A stretch of 64,000 nt of DNA, from NCBI RefSeq assembly GCF_014773365.1, contig NZ_JACWUN010000009.1:1-64000 (forward strand), written 5' to 3'. A program made the translations under genes and the position numbers. Below are positions 12,632 through 20,543 of this stretch, piece after piece (position 1 is the stretch's first letter; every line of letters begins with the position of its first letter). The stretch comes from Pelovirga terrestris (GTDB lineage: Bacteria > Desulfobacterota > Desulfuromonadia > Desulfuromonadales > Geopsychrobacteraceae). Below the pieces are notes generated by a model. It saw only the letters and a program-made list of their open reading frames with translations. It was not told the origin of the DNA and did not search any database.

Positions 12632-13339
12632 TCAATCGATCTCGATATCGCTGATAATGATGTGCGCGCCGTCAACCTGCCAACGAATATTATAGCGGTC
12701 GAGATGACAACCGTAAGAGCGCTGGTCGTCCCTTTGATGATGGTATGCCGGACGCGGATCTAGGGACAGTGTGTCACGGATCAGGGCTTCCAGTTCCGGC
12801 GTCTGCTCTGAAAAATCGCACAGTTTGCCTCGGGCCGTAGCGCTGAAGATAACCTCCAGGCAGGGTTGCGGTTCGCTGTCGGCAAAGCCACCCTGCGCAG
12901 TCGCAATGCTGTCGGCGTAAGGGATATAGGGCTTGATATCAATGATCGGCGTTCCATCGATCAGGTCTGCTCCCTCGATCTCCAGGGTTAAGGTAGCCGC
13001 CTTGTTGTCTATGTTCAATAATCTGACGGCTGACAGGCCAATGGGGTTGGGGCGAAACGGCGAACGCGAGGCAAAGACCCCGACCCGGCGGTTACCGCCG
13101 AGCCGCGGTGGCCGCACCGTCGGGCTCCACCCCTGATCAAGATGCTGGTGAAAGATAAACAGTAGCCAGATGTGGCTGAAGCCTTCTAGTCCACGAACCG
13201 ATTCGCTCGAGCTGAACCCGGGTAAAAATTCAACCCGGGCCCTTACCGACGGCGTCAGACCGGACTGGCGCGGGGTAGCGAACTTTTCCTTGAACGGTGA
13301 ATGAATGACAGCAATCGGACTCAGAGATACATTTTCCAT
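12632..13339 (-). CDS. trmO: TrmO/TsaA-family tRNA (N6-threonylcarbamoyladenosine-37) methyltransferase
   Basis: YaeB/TsaA/TrmO family: a SAM-dependent enzyme adding the N6-methyl group to t6A37 in some threonine tRNAs. Family marks are the opening LSPIAVIHSPFKEKFATPRQ, then GLEGFSHIWLLFIFHQ and FASRSPFRPNPIGLSAV, followed by DGTPIIDIKPYIPYAD. The 235 residues fit the bacterial proteins with the C-terminal extension. The start codon shares one base with the stop of the upstream EamA gene (TAATG), so translational coupling is likely. The family call is firm; the exact substrate is taken from E. coli TrmO. Confidence 0.9.
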   Translation of the reverse strand: MENVSLSPIAVIHSPFKEKFATPRQSGLTPSVRARVEFLPGFSSSESVRGLEGFSHIWLLFIFHQHLDQGWSPTVRPPRLGGNRRVGVFASRSPFRPNPIGLSAVRLLNIDNKAATLTLEIEGADLIDGTPIIDIKPYIPYADSIATAQGGFADSEPQPCLEVIFSATARGKLCDFSEQTPELEALIRDTLSLDPRPAYHHQRDDQRSYGCHLDRYNIRWQVDGAHIIISDIEID

Positions 13340-14250
13340 TATACAACTTTCGCTGGTTGCACTGAGGAAAGCGGATCTTTCCTGCTGCTGAGCCAGACCC
13401 CGAAAAAGACCAGGATACAGGCAAATAGTTGTGACAGGTTCAGCTTGTCCCCCAGAATGATCATCCCCATGATCACGGCGAATACCGGAATCAGATTGAC
13501 GTAGGCAGCGGCACGATTAGCCGGTATTTTGCTGACGCCGAAATTATAACAACCATAGGCCAGGCAGCTGATGGCAACCCCCAGATAGATGACGGCCAGA
13601 GCCGGGACCGTTACCCAGTCGGTTGGCAGCCCCGCCCCCGGCAAGAGCAAAAAGGGAAAGAAAAACAGACTGCCGATAAACGCCTGAAAAGCCGTTAGGA
13701 ACAAAGGCGGGTAGTGACTGCTTAAGTGTTTGACCGCAATGGTATAACCGGCAGCGCACACCATCGCCAGAAATTCCAGAAAATTACCCAGCAGGGGGTT
13801 AGGGGCATTGTCGCTGCTGTCCCCGGCCAGGCTCAGCCAGAGAACACCGCTGATCGCGATCCCGAAGCCGATCAGGGTCTGGCGGCGGATCCGTTCTTTG
13901 AGCAGACCCCAGGCCAGAACAGCCACCAGCAGCGGCAGAATAGCCGAAATCATGCCAGCCTGGGAAGCACTGGTCAATTCAAGGGCTCTGGCCTCGAACA
14001 GAAAATACAGACAGGGTTCACAGAAAGCCATCAACAGCAGGTACTTGATATCCTTGCGGCGAAAATTCAGGCGGCTGAAGGCCGGGATAAAGATGACAAA
14101 ACAGAAGGTTGCAATCAGCATGCGCCCGAAAACCACCTGCATCGGGTGGTATCCCACGAGGGCCAGCTTCATCGCTACAAATGAGCTGGCCCAGAGGATC
14201 ATCGCCAGCAGCAGGCAGATTTGTGGTAACCAAGGATTGAGCTTGCTCAC
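13339..14250 (-). CDS. EamA/DMT-superfamily transporter
   Basis: 303-residue inner-membrane protein with ten hydrophobic helices arranged as two EamA repeats: the first opens with LLLAMILWASSFVAMKLAL, the second follows GNFLEFLAMVCAAGYTIAVKHLS. The motif INRAA-like AAAYVNLIPVFAVIMG near the end is typical of DMT carriers. Members export amino acids, purines or metabolites; nothing here fixes the substrate. It is the first gene of a two-gene unit with trmO (one-base overlap). Confidence 0.9.
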   Translation of the reverse strand: MSKLNPWLPQICLLLAMILWASSFVAMKLALVGYHPMQVVFGRMLIATFCFVIFIPAFSRLNFRRKDIKYLLLMAFCEPCLYFLFEARALELTSASQAGMISAILPLLVAVLAWGLLKERIRRQTLIGFGIAISGVLWLSLAGDSSDNAPNPLLGNFLEFLAMVCAAGYTIAVKHLSSHYPPLFLTAFQAFIGSLFFFPFLLLPGAGLPTDWVTVPALAVIYLGVAISCLAYGCYNFGVSKIPANRAAAYVNLIPVFAVIMGMIILGDKLNLSQLFACILVFFGVWLSSRKDPLSSVQPAKVV

Positions 14251-14329
14251 ATAAGGCTCCCTAAAAAGATCCTGACGAAGATAATACCCGACGAAAAATC
14301 TTGCCAGAGAAAATTGCGAGAGGTGATCT

Positions 14330-15028
14330 ATGAAATTCTTTTTACCAACAATTTTGCTGCTCAGCCTTTATCTGATCATAACGGGGACCACTCAAGCCCA
14401 GGTAGAGCAGGTGCCGTTATTCTTCGGCGATCTGGATTCGGGGATAAACAGTGACTGGCGTGAACAATCTTTTCGGGCAACGGATCCCACCCAGTATCGG
14501 TTAGCCGAAGAAGACGGCGCAGTGGTGCTCCGGGCTGACAGTCGCAAACAGGCGTCAGGGTTAATCTACGAAATCGAGGTTGATCTGGAGACTTATCCGA
14601 TTCTGATATGGCGCTGGAAGATAGAAAGTGTTCTTCCTGCCGGTAACGCCCTGACCAAAGAAGGAGATGACTATCCCGCCCGCGTCTATGTGGTGTTTCC
14701 CCACTGGTTCAAGCCCAGAACCAAAAGTATCAACTACATCTGGGCCAACCGCTTGGCGCAAGGGGAGGTCGTTCCCAACCCCTTTTTCGGTAATGCCCGT
14801 ATGCTGGCGGTGCAAAGCGGTAATGAGCAGGCCGGCACCTGGATCCGCGAATGCCGTAATGTGTATCAGGATTACCGCACGATTTTTGGAGAGTCTCCAC
14901 CGCAAGCTGGAGCCATTGCCCTGATGACCGATACCGATAATACCGGCGGGCAGGCGCGCGCCTGGTACGCCGATATCCGTCTGGTGGCGGCAGACAAGGA
15001 TGCTGACCCCTCCCTTTACTGCCCCTGA
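14330..15028 (+). CDS. Secreted DUF3047 protein
   Basis: 232 residues with a signal peptide (hydrophobic LPTILLLSLYLIITGTTQAQ) and a DUF3047-type beta-rich domain: GLIYEIEVDLETYPILIWRWKIE, then GDDYPARVYVVFPHWFK and the conserved NYIWANRL, TWIRECRNVYQDYR and TDTDNTGGQARAWYADI. DUF3047 proteins occur in many Proteobacteria, are predicted to be periplasmic and have no known function. The start has a GAGAGGTGA site. It is divergent from the EamA gene and has no same-strand partner. Confidence 0.85.
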   Translation: MKFFLPTILLLSLYLIITGTTQAQVEQVPLFFGDLDSGINSDWREQSFRATDPTQYRLAEEDGAVVLRADSRKQASGLIYEIEVDLETYPILIWRWKIESVLPAGNALTKEGDDYPARVYVVFPHWFKPRTKSINYIWANRLAQGEVVPNPFFGNARMLAVQSGNEQAGTWIRECRNVYQDYRTIFGESPPQAGAIALMTDTDNTGGQARAWYADIRLVAADKDADPSLYCP

Positions 15029-15050
15029 ACAGGCCTGCTGTCCACCCCGA

Positions 15051-15080
15051 CCCTGCGCAAGGATAGTGCTGCATAGTTAC
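15051..15080 (+). repeat. Solo end of the 145-bp dispersed repeat (copy A)
   Basis: GCAAGGATAGTGCTGCATAG followed by TTAC. It matches the right end of the full element at 34157-34186 (GGATAGAGCTGAATAGTTAC) with a few changes. The rest of the element is missing. Confidence 0.65.
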
Positions 15081-15081
15081 G

Positions 15082-15104
15082 CCAAAAGCAGACTTGACAC
15101 CCTA
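15082..15104 (+). repeat. REP-like sequence related to the tyrosine transposase termini
   Basis: GCCAAAAGCAGACTTGACAC with CC following closely resembles the right terminus of the transposase element at 20407-20431 (AGCCAAAGGTAGACTTGACC), with one extra base before CCC. It abuts repeat copy A directly. It is possibly a non-autonomous REP unit mobilised by this transposase family. Confidence 0.5.
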
Positions 15105-15274
15105 TTTGCTATTCACCGCAGTTGACGTCAAAAACACTCCCACAGAATACGGCACCTATTGTCAGGGCAACCTTCTTGAAAAGGAAAGAGTGCTCTTAAC
15201 AAATTAAATTGCCTAACCATGCAGGGTGAGCTTGGGGATCAAGTTCCAGAGAATCGGGTAGTCCACGGCAAGAA

Positions 15275-15304
15275 CGATTGCGATCCCGATAGCGATTTCG
15301 ATTT
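15275..15304 (+). repeat. Five tandem CGATNN hexamers
   Basis: Five successive units CGATTG, CGATCC, CGATAG, CGATTT, CGATTT. Degenerate CGATNN runs are common between genes in deltaproteobacteria (general knowledge). There is no evidence of function here. Confidence 0.5.
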
Positions 15305-15385
15305 GGATAACCGTCCGTAGGGGCCTAGAAACCTATTATTTTATTGAATGTGCTGGGGCGGGCGAGACAAGCCGATTCAATTGAG

Positions 15386-15595
15386 CTACACGACTTTTAT
15401 CCGCTCTGTGCCGTAGTCGACAATCTGGCCAGGGCGGATTTTACCGCGCTTACGCAGCTCGACCTGGCCATCAACCTTCGCTTCCCCTGAGGCGATTGCC
15501 AGTTTGGCACTACCACCACTGGAACAGCTTCCCGTCAGTTTGAGCAGGTCACAGAGTGCGACATAGGGGCGTCCATCAAGCTCAAAGGTGTCCAT
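15386..15595 (-). CDS. Small S4-domain RNA-binding protein (YbcJ/YaaA type)
   Basis: 69 residues forming one S4 domain: FELDGRPYVALCDLLKLTG, then SGGSAKLAIASGEAKVDGQVELRKRGKIRPGQIVDYG. Stand-alone S4 proteins of this size (YbcJ, RlbA) bind structured RNA, probably ribosomal. It begins three bases after the stop of the spermidine-synthase-like gene, so the two form an operon. The partner RNA is unknown. Confidence 0.9.
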   Translation of the reverse strand: MDTFELDGRPYVALCDLLKLTGSCSSGGSAKLAIASGEAKVDGQVELRKRGKIRPGQIVDYGTERIKVV

Positions 15596-15598
15596 TTA

Positions 15599-16270
15599 TT
15601 AGCCTTTTTTCCGTGCCACCCAGACCGCATGGCGATAGCCACCCTTACCGGGACGCTCGACGCGCACCGAAAAACCGGCCGCTGCCAGACGATGCTCGAA
15701 GGCGGTATCAGGATTTTCTCCCCAGACGGCCAGGATTCCCCCCGATGTCATGGCGTTGCGGGTTCGGCCGATGGCGTCGCTGCCGTAGAGGGGATCGTTG
15801 CGCGGGTCAGTGCGGGGGTGGGGACCACGATAAAGATCGAGGATAACCGCGTCAAAAGTGGTCGCCGGAGACCGGCGAATCAGCTCGGCAACATCGGTAA
15901 TCACCACTTCAACCCGCGGGTCGGCGGTCGCGGCAGCGGTTAATTCAGCCAGCGGGCCGAGACACCAAGTGTGAACGATGGGGTTCAGCTCCGCGACAAT
16001 CACCTGTGCCGTAGCGGGAAGCTGATCGAGCACGGCGCGTAGGGTGATGGCCATCCCCAGCCCGCCGACCAGCACTTTCGGAGCGGGGTGCTGCTGCAGG
16101 CCCTGACAGCCGAGCGTGCCCAGGGCGATTTCCGAGCGTTGGGCTTTGCTGTTCATCAGGATCTGGTTACCGATGGTGATGAGAAAGTCTCCGGTGCCGC
16201 GTTGCCGCAGTTCGAGGGTTTCACCGCTCTCGGTCAAAACATGATCAAGGGTTTTCCAGGGCAAGGCCAC
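15599..16270 (-). CDS. Spermidine synthase-like class I methyltransferase-fold protein
   Basis: 223 residues with the spermine/spermidine synthase fold: a short N-terminal beta domain, then the nucleotide-binding KVLVGGLGMAITLRAVLDQLP, VIVAELNPIVHTW, ITDVAELI and FDAVILDLYRGPHP. The conserved acidic residue in the VAELNP strand would bind SAM or its decarboxylated form. True SpeE proteins are usually about 280 residues with a longer N-terminus, and no speD is nearby, so polyamine synthesis is uncertain. The start is GTG with AAAGGAAA upstream. The coupled S4 gene hints at an RNA link, but this is speculative. Confidence 0.75.
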   Translation of the reverse strand: MALPWKTLDHVLTESGETLELRQRGTGDFLITIGNQILMNSKAQRSEIALGTLGCQGLQQHPAPKVLVGGLGMAITLRAVLDQLPATAQVIVAELNPIVHTWCLGPLAELTAAATADPRVEVVITDVAELIRRSPATTFDAVILDLYRGPHPRTDPRNDPLYGSDAIGRTRNAMTSGGILAVWGENPDTAFEHRLAAAGFSVRVERPGKGGYRHAVWVARKKG

Positions 16271-16340
16271 GCGGGTTTCCTTTTATTAGTTGTATCAGTT
16301 CAGCATGGTATCGGTGGAAAAACCCAAATAAATCGTTCAG

Positions 16341-16440
16341 GCCACCAAGGCGCCAAGATCTCCAAGAAAAACAATGTATGGTCCCTTGCTAATCAAAGCC
16401 CTGTTTTTGACTCTCTTGGTGGTCCTGGAGGCTTGGTGGC
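16341..16440. repeat. CCAAGA-type inverted-repeat element, copy 1
   Basis: 100-bp imperfect hairpin. The left arm starts GCCACCAAGGCGCCAAGATC and the right arm is its approximate complement ending TTGGTGGC. Copy 2 is at 56403-56526. It looks like a MITE-like element without coding. Its right arm lies inside the ABC-F reading frame and supplies that protein's last residues and stop. Confidence 0.75.
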
Positions 16441-18065
16441 AGATTGATGGTTCCTTGACAAAGCTTGGCCCGCAGGGCGGTGATGTCGGGATTGTCAAGA
16501 TATTCGTCAAAGCTCATGACCCGGTCGATGACGCCGTTGGGGGTCAGTTCGACAATACGGTTGGCGGTTGTCGCGACCAGTTTGTGGTCATGGGAGGTCA
16601 GCAGAATCACCTCGGGGAAACTGACCAGGCTGTTGTTCAGGGCAGTGATCGATTCCAGATCCAGGTGGTTGGTCGGCTCATCGAAGATCAGGGCGTTGGC
16701 GTTGGTCAGCATCATCCGGGCGAGCATACAGCGGACTTTTTCGCCCCCGCTTAACACCGTCGTTGCCTTGGTCGCTTCATCGCCGGAAAAGAGCATGCGG
16801 CCCAGATAACCCCGGGCAAAGCTCTCCCCTTCAGTTGGGGCGAACTGTCCCAACCAGTCAATCAAGCTCCTCTGTGGAGCAAAATAACTGCTGTTTTCCT
16901 TCGGGAAATAGGCATGAGTGATGGTGACGCCCCAGCGGTAGCTGCCGCTGTCCGGCTCCAGCTCGCCGGCCAGAATCTGGAACAGGGTAGTCTTGGCCAG
17001 ACTGTTGCCACCGACAAACGCAATCTTGTCCCCCTTGTTGACGATCAGATTCAAGCGATCAAGCACCTTGACCCCATCGATGGTTTTACTCAGGTCGGTG
17101 ACTTCGAGAATGATATTGCCGCAGGGACGCTCCGGCCTGAAAAGGATGAAGGGGTATTTACGCGATGATGTCGGCAAATCATCAATCTCCAGTTTGTCGA
17201 GGAGTTTTTTGCGGGAGGTTGCCTGTTTGGCCTTGGAGGCGTTGGAGCTGAAGCGGGCGATAAATTCCTTGAGTTCGTTGGCCTTGTCACTGGCCTTTTT
17301 GTTGGCATCCTGTTTCTGTTTCAACACCATCTGACTGGCTTCATACCAGAAATCGTAATTGCCGACATAGGTGCGGATGGTGCCGAAATCGATATCAGCG
17401 ATATGGGTGCAGGCCTGGTTGAGAAAGTGGCGATCGTGGGAAACAACAATCACCGTATTCTGGAAACGGCCGAGAAACTCCTCCAGCCACTGAATTGATT
17501 TCAGGTCCAGATGGTTGGTCGGCTCATCGAGCAGCAGGATATCGGGGTTGCCGAACAGGGCCTGGGCCAGCAGGACCCGCACCTTGTCGCCGCCTTCCAA
17601 TTCTTTCATCTTCTTCTGGCGCAGGGCTTCAGGGATACCGAGACCGTTGAGCAATACCGCGGCTTCCGATTCCGCATCGTAACCGTTTAATTCGGCGAAT
17701 TCCGCCTCCAGTTCGCCGGAACGGACGCCGTCAGCATCGCTGAACTCCCCCTTGCTGTAGATCGCCTCGCGTTCGACCATCACCTCATAGAGCTTTTTAT
17801 GCCCCATGATGACTGTGTTGAAGACGGTTTCTTCGTCAAAAGCAAACTGGTCCTGGCGTAATACCGCTAGGCGCAACCCTTTGTTGATGGTGACTTCGCC
17901 CTTGTCGGGCTCGGCATCGCCGGCAAGAATTTTGAGAAAGGTGGATTTGCCGGCGCCATTGGCCCCGATCAGTCCATAACAGTTACCGGGGGTGAACTTG
18001 ATGTTGACGTTGTTGAAAATAACCCGCTTGCCATAAGCCAGGCAGATGTTTGTCGCAGTAATCAT
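16389..18065 (-). CDS. ABC-F family ATPase (YbiT-like)
   Basis: 558 residues with two ABC domains and no membrane part, as in ribosome-associated ABC-F translation factors. Domain 1 has Walker A GANGAGKS (34-41), signature LEGGDK and Walker B DILLLDEPTNHLDL. The linker (about 245-300) is Lys-rich. Domain 2 has signature LSGGEK and ALIFDEPTNHLDLES, but its Walker A reads GGNSLAKTT (352-360), with Ala in place of the last Gly. The tail after LCQGTIN is encoded by the CCAAGA repeat element. The start has an AAAGGAAAG site. It resembles the YbiT branch; a specific role (ribosome rescue, resistance) cannot be assigned. Confidence 0.9.
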   Translation of the reverse strand: MITATNICLAYGKRVIFNNVNIKFTPGNCYGLIGANGAGKSTFLKILAGDAEPDKGEVTINKGLRLAVLRQDQFAFDEETVFNTVIMGHKKLYEVMVEREAIYSKGEFSDADGVRSGELEAEFAELNGYDAESEAAVLLNGLGIPEALRQKKMKELEGGDKVRVLLAQALFGNPDILLLDEPTNHLDLKSIQWLEEFLGRFQNTVIVVSHDRHFLNQACTHIADIDFGTIRTYVGNYDFWYEASQMVLKQKQDANKKASDKANELKEFIARFSSNASKAKQATSRKKLLDKLEIDDLPTSSRKYPFILFRPERPCGNIILEVTDLSKTIDGVKVLDRLNLIVNKGDKIAFVGGNSLAKTTLFQILAGELEPDSGSYRWGVTITHAYFPKENSSYFAPQRSLIDWLGQFAPTEGESFARGYLGRMLFSGDEATKATTVLSGGEKVRCMLARMMLTNANALIFDEPTNHLDLESITALNNSLVSFPEVILLTSHDHKLVATTANRIVELTPNGVIDRVMSFDEYLDNPDITALRAKLCQGTINLPPSLQDHQESQKQGFD

Positions 18066-18555
18066 TGTTGCTTCTTTCCTTTAACGGTTCCAATAGAAAA
18101 AGACCACCGAGTCGAACCCTGTGGCCTTCGTGCTGCCAAGCTATATCATTTCTTGCGAGCATGAACAAGGTTCAAGTGCAATGGGCTATTTTTAGTTCTG
18201 ATTTTTAACCGCCTTTTCTGGCAATAAAAACCTGGAAGTACTCTTTTAATATGATTATTTTGTTTTCCATAAGCATTGGCTTGTGATAGTGTTGCCTAGC
18301 TTTATTCACCTCTAAATGAAAATACCGCACACCTTTCAGCTCCAACGCCGTCAAACGCAAATATTTTCAAACTAGGCTGATGAGGTTTTTCTACTCTCAG
18401 TTTTGCTGACTGAAATTGCTTATATGAACTGAATAACTTAGGGAAGCGCGGTGCTTCCCGTTTCACGTTTCACCTTACACAGGGAGGATTTAAGATGGTT
18501 CTCTTTCAGATCGTGTGGGTAACAGCAGTTCATTGTCGTTCTTCAAGTACCTTCT
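18066..18555. other. 490-bp gap between the ABC-F gene and the transposase remnant
   Basis: There is no open frame with a recognisable product. It holds a GGGAAGC/GCTTCCC hairpin (18441-18459). Bases 18530-18555 can be read as a continuation of the ISL3 protein in another frame. It presumably carries the ABC-F promoter and one end of the old insertion sequence; I could not find a convincing terminal repeat. Confidence 0.5.
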
Positions 18556-19401
18556 TCAACCACAACATCTTGTGATGAAGGGTGGTGCCGGGAGATGGAC
18601 AAGTTTGCCGGCGACCAAGTAGGCCATGGTGATCAAATGACGGACCGTTCCATAACCCCTGGCTCTGGCTTTAGCTGCCTGAATGAGGCCGTTGACTCCT
18701 TCAACACCGCCGTTGTTCAGGTGCCCGTCAAACCAGGACAGGATGCCGTTCCAGTGGCGCCGAATGGTTTTGGCAGCGTCTTTCATCGGCTCCAGTCGAC
18801 AGCGGATCGCCCAATTGTACCAACGGCTCAAGGCCGTCTCGGCATCGGTAAGCGTTTGACACTGTTGGTAGATCTCCTGCAATGAGGTCTTGATCTGCCA
18901 GGCTCTGGCCGTTTTCAGGCGACTTTTTGGCAAACTGTCAAAGTGCTCCTGCTGCCGTTGCGTGCGGTTCGCTTCATTGCGCAACCACAGGTAACGGGTC
19001 TTTTTCAGCAGGGGTTCGGTCTTCGCCTCCTGCCGTCGTACCAGATCCACGGCCTTGTTAACGATGGCCATGACATGAAACGGGTCGAAGGTGATGTCGG
19101 CATTGGGTAACCACTCACCAACGCCAGCAATATAGCTTTTCGACATATCAATACAGACAGAATCAACGTTTTCGGTTTGACCGCCATGAGCTTCAAGATC
19201 TTTGACAAATGCTGCAACCACAGCTTTATCACGACCTTCACAGGCAAACAGCAGGCGCTTCTGATCCAGGTCATGAAAGAGACTGATATAGTTGTGGCCA
19301 CGTCGTGAAGCGGTTTCATCCAGGCCGACACTTTGGACGCTGGAGAAATCTTCCCGTTGCCGGGCGGCCTCGACATAATGATCGAAAAGCGATGGGGTCA
19401 A
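18556..19401 (-). pseudogene. ISL3-family transposase, N-terminally truncated
   Basis: 281 residues of an ISL3 DDE transposase, whose family usually has about 400. Present are VGLDETASRRGHNYISLFHD with the first catalytic Asp, CIDMSKSYIAGVGEWLPNADITFDPFHV with the second, and the final Glu region NGGVEGVNGLIQAAKARARG. The N-terminal zinc-finger and helix-turn-helix part is missing: the coding sequence runs straight into the inverted repeat of the tyrosine-transposase element at 19395, with a stop inside that repeat. At the C-terminus the current frame ends ITRCCG, while another frame continues LHHKMLWLKKVLEERQ to a stop near 18530, suggesting a frameshift too. It is most likely dead. Confidence 0.8.
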
Positions 19402-19419
19402 GTCTGCCGTTGGCTTTTA
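19395..19419 (+). repeat. Left terminal inverted repeat of the transposase element
   Basis: GGGTCAAGTCTGCCGTTGGC plus TTTTA. It matches the complement of 20407-20431 at about 23 of 25 positions and resembles the solo copy at 15082-15104. Confidence 0.75.
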
Positions 19420-19447
19420 TTTCAATATCTGATATCAATCATCCATT

Positions 19448-20422
19448 ATGAGCAGACCACTTCGCATTGAATTTTCGGGGGCGTGGTACCACGCCATGAA
19501 TCGGGGCCGCAGAAGAGAAAACATTTTTCTTCAGTCGGATGATTTTGAAGCGTTTCTGAACATCGTGCGTGAATCGGCAGATCGGTGGAATGTGCACGTG
19601 GCGGCTTACTGTTTGCTGTCCAATCACTATCACCTGCTGCTACAGACTCCGGAAGGCAATCTGGCGCGTTGCATGCGCCACATCAATGGTGTTTATACCC
19701 AGCGATTCAATCGTATCCACGGGCAAGACGGGCAACTGTTTCGGGGACGCTACAAAGCCGTTCTGGTCGAGGATGACAGCCATCTACTCGAAGTCATGCG
19801 CTATATCCATCGCAATCCGCTTAACGCCGGCCTGGTCCGGCATCTCGATGAATATCCCTGGAGCAGCCACACGGGGTACCTGTCCTGCGCAAAACAATGG
19901 AACTGGTTGGAGCGCGAGACGCTGCTGACCATGCTAACAACGAAGAAGTCGCAGCGCAAACAGGCCTATCTCGATTTTGTCTCCCAAAACGAACCGCAGC
20001 AAATCTCTTCTTTCTATGCGATGAAGAAGCTTGCCTCACTGCTGGGAGGCGAAGCGTTCAGGGATTGGGTCAGTCATCGTTTCGTCGATCTTGAATTGCA
20101 GCGGGAAATTCCGGAAGCAAAAAAATTGGCGAATACTCCGCAAGGAATCATCGTTCAGGTCTGTGCCTATTTCGACCAGGATGAAGCGCGTTTGCGACAC
20201 TCACGGCGTGGAATAGAAAACCTGCCGCGAGATATCGCCATCTATCTGGCGCGCAGCACCAGCCGGATGACGCTTGGCGAGATTGGTGCAGTGTTCGGCG
20301 TGGCCAACTACAGCACCGTCAGCAGCGCGGCCGAGCGAATCAAGATCCGCATGGCCAAGGATGCCCGCCTGCGGCAGGATGTTGAAAGCCTCAAACAACT
20401 ACTCGCTAAAAGCCAAAGGTAG
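19448..20422 (+). CDS. REP-associated Y1 tyrosine transposase with DnaA domain IV-like C-terminus
   Basis: 324 residues. The N-terminal Y1/HUH transposase domain (about 1-145) begins MSRPLRIEFSGAWYHAMNRG, has the HUH motif HYH (60-62, in LLSNHYHLLLQT) and a candidate catalytic tyrosine Y119 in VMRYIHRNPLNAGLV, the RAYT hallmark. The C-terminal part (about 230-315) resembles DnaA domain IV: RRGIENLPRDIAIYLAR, then MTLGEIGAVFGVANYSTVSSA, like the box-binding helix-turn-helix of DnaA. Such fusions are known among RAYT proteins. The frame is intact and ends just inside the right inverted repeat, so it may be active. It would excise and paste single-stranded DNA at REP hairpins (family knowledge). 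Confidence 0.88.
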   Translation: MSRPLRIEFSGAWYHAMNRGRRRENIFLQSDDFEAFLNIVRESADRWNVHVAAYCLLSNHYHLLLQTPEGNLARCMRHINGVYTQRFNRIHGQDGQLFRGRYKAVLVEDDSHLLEVMRYIHRNPLNAGLVRHLDEYPWSSHTGYLSCAKQWNWLERETLLTMLTTKKSQRKQAYLDFVSQNEPQQISSFYAMKKLASLLGGEAFRDWVSHRFVDLELQREIPEAKKLANTPQGIIVQVCAYFDQDEARLRHSRRGIENLPRDIAIYLARSTSRMTLGEIGAVFGVANYSTVSSAAERIKIRMAKDARLRQDVESLKQLLAKSQR

Positions 20423-20431
20423 ACTTGACCC
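20407..20431 (-). repeat. Right terminal inverted repeat of the transposase element
   Basis: TAAAAGCCAAAGGTAGACTT then GACCC. It is the inverted partner of 19395-19419 and overlaps the last codons and stop of the transposase gene. Confidence 0.75.
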
Positions 20432-20494
20432 TTTCATTGACCCCTTCATACGAGATGATGTATCCAGAATTCTTTCTATATCAGGCTTGTTTTT

Positions 20495-20532
20495 TACCAT
20501 ACTTTTGGTATTCTAAATACTAACTACCAAAA
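20495..20532 (+). promoter_or_regulatory. Operator palindromes before the toxin-antitoxin genes
   Basis: TTTTGGTA (20503-20510) and TACCAAAA (20525-20532) form an 8-bp inverted repeat across an AT-rich core, and TACCA (20495-20499) gives a second overlapping pair. It ends just before the AAGGAGG site of the antitoxin. This layout fits autoregulation by a ribbon-helix-helix antitoxin. Confidence 0.6.
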
Positions 20533-20543
20533 AGGAGGAAGGC

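Larger units (their letters stand above)
15029..15385. other. Intergenic stretch between convergent genes holding repeat fragments
   Basis: There is no coding potential I trust. It contains an end fragment of the 145-bp repeat family (15051-15080), a REP-like piece (15082-15104), a CGATNN hexamer run (15275-15304) and an AT-rich block near 15335. It lies between the ends of DUF3047 and the S4-domain gene, a tolerant place for repeats. Confidence 0.6.
19395..20431 (+). mobile_element. REP-associated tyrosine transposase element with 25-bp inverted termini
   Basis: 1,037-bp unit bounded by 25-bp inverted repeats: left GGGTCAAGTCTGCCGTTGGC then TTTTA, right its complement with two or three differences. 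It contains only the transposase gene. It is inserted at the point where the ISL3 coding sequence is cut. No N-terminal part of the ISL3 gene was found beyond the right end, so the insertion was followed by deletion or arrived with other DNA. No clear target duplication was seen. Confidence 0.75.
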
